This document shows, one piece after another, positions 56,993 through 64,000 of a stretch of DNA of 64,000 nt. The DNA lies in NCBI GenBank assembly GCA_002270565.1, contig NQMI01000045.1, forward strand, positions 244,182 to 308,181, read 5' to 3'. Each line of letters opens with the position of its first letter. The stretch's first letter is position 1. The stretch comes from Stenocarpella maydis. Lineage: Eukaryota; Ascomycota; Sordariomycetes; Diaporthales; Diaporthaceae. Under the pieces are notes generated by a model that was not told the DNA's origin, made no database searches, and saw nothing but the letters and a program-made list of their open reading frames with translations. The translations under genes were made by a program, and so were the position numbers.

Positions 56993-58315
56993 TTATCGCC
57001 TCCTCGCTTGTTCCATTTCCTCCCTCCACCTTTCGACTTGCCCAAAGTCCGTCACCAGCCTCGGCATACTACTGATCCCATTCAAAGATTCCAGAGCTAC
57101 TCGATTATATTGGATTTGGTTCCGGCAATATGGACAGACTTTCTCCGTTTTGAATGTGAATCGGCCCCTGTCAAATGGTTTGACGGGATTCAGGCTCCAT
57201 TGCATAAAGCACCTCTTGCATATTATATGCTTATTCCCGCATCCGACATAGACAGGATACGCGTAGGTGCTGCTGACATCAAAGTCGTTCAGGCAGATAA
57301 AACAGTTATTCCTGTCACTCTGGTCCAGCTCTTGTTGGGTTACTCTTGTACAGCTCTGCTCGGCATTGGCCGTAGCCTGGCGCAAGTCGTTGTAGAAACT
57401 GTACCATTTGCATGTTGCTACTTCTTCAAGCGCTGCGAACGGCTCAGTCATAGAGTTCACGTCGCGGTGGTGGTGGCCGGTGTGATCCTGGAGGTTTTCG
57501 GGATCAAGGCCTCCGAGATCATCTCCGACCTCTTCAGCAAGGTACCACCGACCAGCCCACCACATATGATATTCGATTAGGTTATTGTGCAGATCGAGCC
57601 GGATGGCGCTATCGTCCAAATTGAATAGTGCTCTCCGAAGTCTTCCTGTGCGAAGACGGATATACGGGGTTTGATTCGGTGATGTTGGAAGAGCGTCATA
57701 ACTTAAACGTTGCCAGGGTTCCAGGACTATGGTCATAAACATATCCGCGAGATCCATCATGCGGTCCTCGCACAGACCAGCGTCAAAGATCAATAGCTGA
57801 AAGATGAAGTCCAGCGTCACCTCGGCAAACAGCTGGTTTCTATCCCAGGTTTCGGGTGTGCGGTAACCTCGCAGTTCTAGGTCATCCGCGGGGGCCACGG
57901 TTTTTGTTAATTGCATTTGTTCGTCTTTGAAACTGTTCAACTTGTCTAACCGATGCTGAATGTGCTCTCTGGGGCGCAAGGGGACGAATTCCAGGATCTC
58001 CCATGGATCCGCTGGCTGGGTTGCTGTTGCGGGCCTCTCTGGGCCTGGCAAGTTCTGTGTACTAAGCGAGGCCATGCATTCATGGTAATACCTGGCAATG
58101 CCGGTGAGTGGCCTATTCTGATGATCAATATCTTCGAGAGTCTCCAAGTTCATCACCTGATCTGGAGGCGTAAAGTCCACCAATAGCCACCTCCCGACTT
58201 CTTGTATTATCTTGCCTGCAATTCCCCTCTTAAGGGTCGTGGCAATGTTGTTGAGGTACGGATACCACTCGGTTAGGTGGTTTTCTGCGTCGGTCCAATG
58301 GCTACTACTCGGCAT
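56993..58315 (-). CDS. RING-finger domain protein
   Basis: A single-exon frame of 440 residues. The N-terminal 300 residues are helical and not recognised. A C-terminal RING-type finger reads CFICLNDFDV, a spacer to GCGNKHIICKRCFMQW, another spacer, then CPYCRNQI. This fits C-x2-C...C-x(3)-H-x3-C-x2-C...C-x2-C with one unusual spacing before the His. Such fingers usually recruit ubiquitin-conjugating enzymes, so an E3 ligase role is inferred. The codon pattern is normal and no RIP stops are present, although AT-rich repeat DNA begins 1 kb away. A second gene on the same strand lies directly upstream (58346-59283). Confidence 0.78.
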   Translation of the reverse strand: MPSSSHWTDAENHLTEWYPYLNNIATTLKRGIAGKIIQEVGRWLLVDFTPPDQVMNLETLEDIDHQNRPLTGIARYYHECMASLSTQNLPGPERPATATQPADPWEILEFVPLRPREHIQHRLDKLNSFKDEQMQLTKTVAPADDLELRGYRTPETWDRNQLFAEVTLDFIFQLLIFDAGLCEDRMMDLADMFMTIVLEPWQRLSYDALPTSPNQTPYIRLRTGRLRRALFNLDDSAIRLDLHNNLIEYHMWWAGRWYLAEEVGDDLGGLDPENLQDHTGHHHRDVNSMTEPFAALEEVATCKWYSFYNDLRQATANAEQSCTRVTQQELDQSDRNNCFICLNDFDVSSTYAYPVYVGCGNKHIICKRCFMQWSLNPVKPFDRGRFTFKTEKVCPYCRNQIQYNRVALESLNGISSMPRLVTDFGQVERWREEMEQARRR

Positions 58316-58345
58316 GGGTGGGTGGAATTCAGACTGCCGACACTT

Positions 58346-59283
58346 TCACTCCGAAATGATGTACTGAAATGCCGTTCTAAGTACACCGACGGAGTCATCC
58401 TCGTCCTCGTTGAAGTCGTCGCCCCACTCTTGTCCTTTCAGATTTCTCGCTTCTTGTGACATAGGGTTGACAAAACCACCGTTCTCATCCCGTCCGTCAA
58501 AAAGATATTCTTGATACTCTAGTACTATAAGGAAAAAGTATGTTAATTTTTCAATTCTCATTTGAATCGTGCTTCACATCAAAGACATGCTTGTTCAAGT
58601 AAGGGTTGTGTACTTGCATGATTTGTTGTGAAGTACATCGGTCTCGATGTAAGCCATGGTATATTCGTAATAATTCTTGACCATTACTTTGTAGGGTTCT
58701 GGGTTCTTATCCTTCCCCCTGGTAATCAAGTGTCGGGATGTAAGATCGGATGCCTTGTTGTATACATCAGTATGCCCAGTGCTGTAATAAGCTTTGAGTT
58801 AGCTGAGTTGTGCAATAGCGTGTGAAGTGATCTCGAGCCAGCAAGGTTGCATCAATCGAGAACATACTATGTTGGGCAGGCGATACTAAAGATCTCCTGG
58901 ATCTCGTCGAGGCATTCGAGGCAGCCGAAAAAGGGCCGCTTCAGCCTGTTATCTTTTCGATTAATTTGCCAATAGTATGGCAGAGACTGTAAGTTCATTT
59001 AGTAAGAGATTTTCAAGTAGTAGTCGTAAACTAAAGAAAGGCGATGGCCGCTGCCATACTTCCCGCCAAGGACTGATGCGATGATACGTCCGTTAGACAT
59101 TGAGAACATTGAAACGTACACAGCGGACCAATTTGTCCAGTTCATGGTCGCATTCTGAGTAACGAAGTTTGAGCCAGATACATCTGCGCCATAACTATTA
59201 GCCAGAATTAATGGACAAAAATCATTTCGGAGATATATACATTTTTGAAAATCTATATCATATGGCCACTGTGTTTCAGTCTA
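58346..59283 (-). CDS. Unrecognised multi-exon gene at the edge of AT-rich DNA
   Basis: Coding-type segments join in phase on the minus strand. The first runs from about 59283 to 59073 (TETQWPYDIDFQKCIYLRND, SGSNFVTQNATMNWTNW, RIIASVLGGK). An intron with donor GTATGG and acceptor ATAACAG leads to a second exon (LKRPFFGCLECLDEIQEIF). A GTATGT...TTACAG intron leads to a third (TDVYNKASDLTSRHLITRGK, YKVMVKNYYEYTMAYIETD). A last acidic exon follows the acceptor TTATAG near 58546 (LFDGRDENGGFV, DDFNEDEDD) and stops at 58346. The junction into the last exon and the 5' end are not resolved. Upstream frames (59284-59524) may belong to it. No family is recognised. Whether it is intact is unclear. Confidence 0.45.
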
Positions 59284-60684
59284 CTAGGTGAAATTGGTCG
59301 GGTCGATCCAAGGTAGCACTGCGAAACTCGTATGGGGAAAAAATTGAACTGCGATGCTGTGGTGAAAATCCCTGTATTATGGGCCGTAGATCTGTCAATT
59401 TAATTCGTTGTTTGATTCTCATAGAGCAAAGCAGCTGCATCCGGCTCGGGTCAGATAATTTGCACAAGGTTTGGAAGGTGGTTGACAAAGACACCATTTC
59501 TTCCACAATTAACGCTAGCTGCAATCAATTTCTTCCTCAGCGCTGCGTTAGGTTTCGAACACAATCAAAAAAAGAAGAGAACGGATATTCGCACCCGAAA
59601 AAACGGATGGCGCACCCGATCCCCACTAACTAATCAGCTGCAGCCAATAAGATCACACCATTTAACCTCAATTAACCACCCACCCATAGTGCTTTTTACA
59701 GCCTCACCCAGTTACCCTATCAAACCCCCTTCTGCACACACTTTTAATCTCCTCCCTACCACCAATACTTCATTAAATCCTTTAACAACTTATCACCATT
59801 AGTTAATTCAACATCAAAAATACCTTCTATCTCTTCAGATTCCAATTTACTGCCCTTATAGTGATAGCGCAGGTCCCAGACTACTTAAGCCTTAAGGTGC
59901 AGTAGCAAGCAGACTATTATAACTAGAACGCCAACATTACTGCTATAAAAGGCCGCCATCCAGCACTTTACAACCCTCCCTCCTTCCTAAGACTTTTTTA
60001 GAATGGATATAATACCTATAAGAACCTTAAGGCTAATTTAAATATAGCTACAAAATCTACTAGATTTCTAACCATTATTAAAGAATTAGATGCAAATTAG
60101 GTCAGATTAGTATATAGCTAGAGCAATCTATAGCCCTTAACCGCCTAAATAAATAACACTATAACAATTAAAATAAGCTATAGCTAGCAAGTGCTTACCC
60201 ATTTAATGAGAGTAATAAAGGGTAAGTAAAAGCTTAATATTCAGAAAGAGAAATATACCTATTATAATCCCTAAAAAGTTAAGGAAGCCTAGTAAAGCTG
60301 GCTAAAGCTAATAGACCCATAATGCAATTTCCTCACTTATATCGCTAAAGAACCATTAATTACCAAGCTAAAGAAGCTTAAATAAGCACTCTAATAGGAG
60401 TTTCCAGACATTTAGTTGGGGCTAAATATACTAAAAAACTAGCTAACAGATTAGCATAGAGAGAAATAAGAAATCTATATACTAATATAGGCATTATTAA
60501 ATTTACTTAAAAAGAAGGAATACTAATATTAATATACCACTAATATTAAGGGCAACATTATAGGCATCTTCTAGTATACAACCAAGCAGATTATATAAAT
60601 TCAAGAGCAACAATTTATATAGTACCTCTTGCTCAACTATATATATAATATAAATATAAAGAAGATGCCATACTTTTAAGGTAT
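59284..60684. repeat. RIP-degraded AT-rich repeat
   Basis: Very AT-rich with stop codons in every frame. The left part has repeated GCACCCG words (59580-59612), like transposon ends. The frame from about 59820 shows stretches with protein-like composition broken by TAA/TAG, as in a RIP-mutated DNA transposon. I cannot assign a family. Confidence 0.5.
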
Positions 60685-61072
60685 ATGTTATGAGCCGACA
60701 CATGTTGGCGGCTGACTACCGCAGAAGACAACCCCGCAGGACGGAAAGTGGCCCCCGAAAAGAGCGCCCTACCTAATCCGATCAGTAACGCTGTCTTATC
60801 AGGGTTAGGGTTAGGGACCCACCACGGCTTCGGTTGATCAGGACGAAGCCCACGAAGTCAGAAGGACGGCTTCAGTTGATTAGGACAAAGCTAGCAAAGC
60901 TATCACTAATTACAAATGAAGAGTCAGAATATATATATATAAATATAGTCATTACCATAATAAATAGCTTTTAATAAAATAGACTCTTTAGTTATCAATC
61001 TAAGTATTCAATCCCAATATTAAATAACCTTATAAGCTAGTAATCATTATTAGTTAATAATATTACTTAACA
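60685..61072 (+). mobile_element. LTR-like segment (388 bp)
   Basis: It begins TGTTATGAGCCGACAC and ends ATTACTTAACA, giving the TG...CA ends and a 5-bp inverted TGTTA/TAACA expected of a fungal LTR. No matching flanking duplication is visible (GTATA against ACCGC). It is therefore more likely the 5' LTR of a degraded retroelement than a solo LTR. Downstream sequence to about 61500 has gag-like remnants with many stops. Confidence 0.5.
60824..60899. repeat. Tandem 42-bp duplication differing by transitions
   Basis: ACGGCTTCGGTTGATCAGGA (60824) is repeated at 60866 as ACGGCTTCAGTTGATTAGGA. The aligned differences are mostly C-to-T or G-to-A, consistent with RIP acting on a duplicated segment. 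A short telomere-like GGGTTAGGGTTAGGG lies just before it (60802-60816). Confidence 0.65.
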
Positions 61073-63032
61073 ACCGCCTAATAATATATTCTAAATATAA
61101 ACCCTTAATCTTTCAGGTTTAATATATTTAAAAACCCTTTAATTATTACATTTTAATGACTCTTATTTATATATTGCTATGCGGACTTTAAGCAATATTA
61201 TATGTGGAACCCTTTATGATATCAGACTCTAGAATAACTACCCCTACTTGCAACCTTCTCTATAAGCTAAACAAACTCACTAATAATAAGACTATAGACT
61301 CTTATATCTAGGAACTAGTTAATAAGGTTAGACAATTATGCCTCCTTATAGAAGAACAAGCTTAATATAATACAGAAGTCAAACAGCTTTAACAGGAAAT
61401 TACCACCCTCCAAACAGGAGCCAATATTATTAATACCCCAATTTAAATAAAGGAATATATTAAGCTTAATACTCTAGCCCCTTATAATAGAACTGCTGGA
61501 TAACTTCAAGCATACCTAATGTAAGTTAGAGCCTACTAGTGCTTCCATAAGCTAGATGTACAGCCTAGCAGAAAAAGGGTTATACACTGTTCCGGGGTCT
61601 AGGGGAACCGGCATGTTTCGGAATCTGGAGGAAAACTAGCCTTGGCATCCCCTCCCCCTCCAAGACTATAAGAAGGGGCCTTCCTGCGTTGCTTTTGAGA
61701 AATTTCTAGTCCTAGAGAATCAATCTTTTTATACTCTGTGAATTATATCTATTAGATATATATATGTATACTATAAAACTATTTCTTATGCCCTCTTTTT
61801 CTGCCTCTCCTTTTTAGCACCCTTTATTCCCCTTATAACTCTCCCATTATATTAAGGGCTCCTCTTCTTATCTTCCACGCTCCTCTTGGGGTGGTTGCTT
61901 GATTAGGGCTCTAGCAGAATGTGTGCCTTTTTGTGTGTGTGGAGGTTTTATCCTCTTGCTCCCTCCTCTGGGCCCGTTTTTACTAGTATCTGCCCTATAA
62001 ATTAAATATAGGTTATTTCAGCTAATGAGGTTTCTTCGGCTACTATGAAGTTCCTCGGCTTTTGGGCCTGGATTCCCTGTTTTATTTATAAGGTTGTTAG
62101 CTACTTTAGGGGAGTGAATCTCTATACTTTTAATATTATTTGATTCTGATTAGAGCTATAGTACCCTCTTGCTCTTAATAGAGGATTTTGCTATTATGTA
62201 AAGGCTAGATTTACCCTCCTGAGTTGCCTATAGTTGACCCAGTAGCGATAGGAGCAGGTATGTGTGAGGCTGGTCTGATCTCTATACCGAGCTGACTTTA
62301 TTACCTTGGTTGTATCTTAGACCCCCTCCTAGTATACCTAATTTGGTAGTAAAGTATGGAACCTCTGGCCTAGCTATACGTTCCTAGAAAAGCTATTAAG
62401 GGATTTATGTTCTTGGGCCTTAGAAATTCATTCTAATTGGATTTAATAGTATTTAATTAGGGCTTATTTCCTTAGAAGGGATATAAAGGACTGGTATTAA
62501 GAAGGTTTAGTGGATCCTAACCGCCTATATTACCTGAAACTCTCTTACCCTTAAATATGGTACCTAAAGGCTTGGTATGCTAATTCCCTAATATAGGTAA
62601 ACTGGGTGTAATGGAGCCCTGGTTTAACTGATTAGGCTCCTCTTTAGTTTTCCCTTTTGAGTTATTATTATAACGTCTGGTTACCCTATTAAATACTATA
62701 TTTGAGATATCATCTAATATTATATGATGTTGGGTTGGGTAATAGTGGTACTAGATGTTACGTGCTTCTGTAGGGAGTTAAAGAGGTTCCTGCCCTACTA
62801 ACTACTATCCTTCTAATTAGTAAGCTTGGAGCTTCTGCTATTATTAGCACCTCCCGCGGTTAGAATGGCTAGCATTAGCAGCATGAGGGTATTCCAAATA
62901 TTTATATTATCCTCTCCTCTGGTTGCTTGCAGTTGAGTAGCTCCTGCCTGCTACTATAGCAAGACTTCATAGTATTTGATGTAACCTTCTATACTAATAC
63001 TATTCACTCTGATTATACCTGGTTATTCCTAT
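61073..63032 (+). mobile_element. RIP-degraded retroelement sequence
   Basis: AT-rich, with no intact frame. At about 61588 a GC-richer block (TGTTCCGGGGTCTAGGGGAA) followed by CTATAAGAAGGGGCC resembles the promoter end of another LTR. The downstream sequence has long, partly open plus-strand stretches interrupted by TAG/TAA. Family assignment is not possible by eye. Confidence 0.45.
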
Positions 63033-63405
63033 ATGCGTTTTAGCGAATTTTAAATAGCACTTAATACCTTTGCTTCTTCTGGATATGCTTGGTGAAGAGA
63101 AATATTTAATACCCTTGGATAGTACTTATATCTTGCCTCTTTAGAAAGCAGCTCTGGTGCAGAGAAACATTTAACTTCACTGTTATTGTAAGGGACTAAT
63201 CAGGACCTATTTACTCCTATATATATCTTAGCGGACCCTGAATAGTACTTATGCTTTTGCCTTCTCTTGAGACCCCTAATAGAGAGAAACATTTGGTACC
63301 TTTAGATAGCACTTATACTAGGCCCTCTCCTGAGAATGTAAAGGTAGAGAGAAACATTTGCCTCCGTTATTACTGCGAGGGACTGATTAGGACCTATATC
63401 CTCTA
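63033..63405. repeat. Diverged tandem repeat, about 187-bp period with 65-bp sub-spacing
   Basis: The word AGAGAAACATTT (or a one-base variant) occurs at about 63096, 63161, 63283 and 63348. The first and third, and the second and fourth, are 187 bp apart, and each pair is 65 bp apart. Surrounding sequence (AGGGACTAATCAGGACCTAT / AGGGACTGATTAGGACCTAT) aligns between copies with mostly transition differences. Confidence 0.6.
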
Positions 63406-64000
63406 TTTACCTAATAGAAGATATTTATTCTGCTTCCCCATCCACTAGAGGTTCTCCCTCTAGGGGAAGGGAGTAGGATATAGATAAGGTAAGGGGGCTC
63501 TTGTTAAAGAAAGGTCTACCTCAAGGATATTGGTCTCCTTAGGAACCTGCTCCCACCCTATCTGGGACCTCTGATTAGGAGCGTTATGCTCCTATGCTAC
63601 CCATTTAGGCAGCTTCTCAGCCTGTTATACCTTTAATGCCCTTTAGAAATGCTGCCCTTTGGGCCTTGCTATTTATGCTTTAATTGACTCTGTGATTTAA
63701 TGAAATTAATGTTGTTAAAGTTGTTAATTTGGTGGAGACTATTGCCAACTAGTTCTAGTATCTATTGGATTAGGTACTTAGCTTATTCCTTTAGGTTTGT
63801 GCTACCTTAAGCCTAGTTAATAATATTCATATGATTACTGCAGGAGAGCATGATTGGGTTGGTTAGAAGGGCCAGCTGATGGCCTACTACTAAATCTATA
63901 ATGCTGCCTCTTATGCTGATCCATCTGAGGTAATTGATACTATCTGGAGGAATTACCCTGCTGAAGATCTGGAAGCCTGGAAGCACTAGATTGCAACTTA
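63406..64000 (+). pseudogene. Gag-like retroelement remnant with CAA/CAG-to-stop changes
   Basis: One plus-strand frame (from about 63839) reads AGEHDWVG, stop, KGQLMAYY, stop, IYNAASYADPSEVIDTIWRN, then YPAEDLEAWKH, stop, IAT to the window edge. Three stops in an otherwise protein-like frame are each one C-to-T step from a glutamine codon, which is the RIP signature. The same frame continues upstream with further such stops. The sequence runs off the window. A retroelement capsid origin is inferred from composition and context only. Confidence 0.5.

Noticed and set aside
60802..60816. Telomere-like GGGTTAGGGTTAGGG as a chromosome end
   Set aside because: Only two and a half units, embedded inside an LTR-like segment with sequence on both sides.
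1..64000. CRISPR arrays, bacterial operons or Shine-Dalgarno sites
   Set aside because: The window is eukaryotic with spliceosomal introns throughout, and no regularly spaced identical repeats of CRISPR type are present.

Overview
The window reads as nuclear DNA of a filamentous ascomycete (Pezizomycotina, probably a Sordariomycete). The evidence is small spliceosomal introns (mostly 41-125 nt, GT/AG, with CTAAC or CTGAC-like branch points), fungal-specific families (HET domain, fungal P450s, an NRPS-type adenylation protein), and AT-rich repeats at both ends whose broken frames look like RIP (repeat-induced C-to-T mutation). Short N runs sit at 4534-4539 and 16293. All exon structures were read by eye. 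Where I give an exon sum it is a multiple of three and the joined protein matches its family.

Layout. 1-480: AT-rich palindromic repeats. 0.5-8 kb: two complete, divergent P450 genes flanking a 686-bp element with inverted terminal repeats that carries its own small cysteine-rich gene. 8-13.7 kb: a HET-domain gene and a divergent CorA-like membrane gene with one in-frame stop. 13.7-28 kb: gene-poor, with an unknown Cys-pair protein, a secreted two-repeat PAN/Apple-like protein with a one-base slip, a Ser/Pro-rich tail-anchored protein and decayed coding remnants. 28-36.6 kb: a GST, a stand-alone adenylation protein, an O-methyltransferase with a stop codon at position 33 and a frameshifted SDR pseudogene. 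Together with the two P450s this looks like a specialised-metabolism locus that is decaying or partly dispersed.

37-53.5 kb is a conserved core block: a 59-residue membrane protein, a membrane-anchored basic protein, NAD-dependent methylenetetrahydrofolate dehydrogenase (MTD1), MMS19/MET18, signal peptidase subunit SPC2, EMC3, RNA polymerase III subunit RPC25 and a CCCH zinc-finger/NUFIP1-like protein. 53.5-59.3 kb is accessory again: a secreted Ser/Thr-rich protein, a RING-finger protein and an unrecognised multi-exon gene. 59.3-64 kb is a RIP-degraded transposon graveyard with an LTR-like segment, nested repeats and a gag-like remnant whose stops sit where CAA/CAG would be expected.

The core genes serve one-carbon metabolism, Fe-S protein maturation, ER translocation and membrane insertion, Pol III transcription and RNP assembly. 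The flanks hold self/non-self recognition, specialised metabolism and mobile DNA, the usual two-compartment organisation of such genomes.
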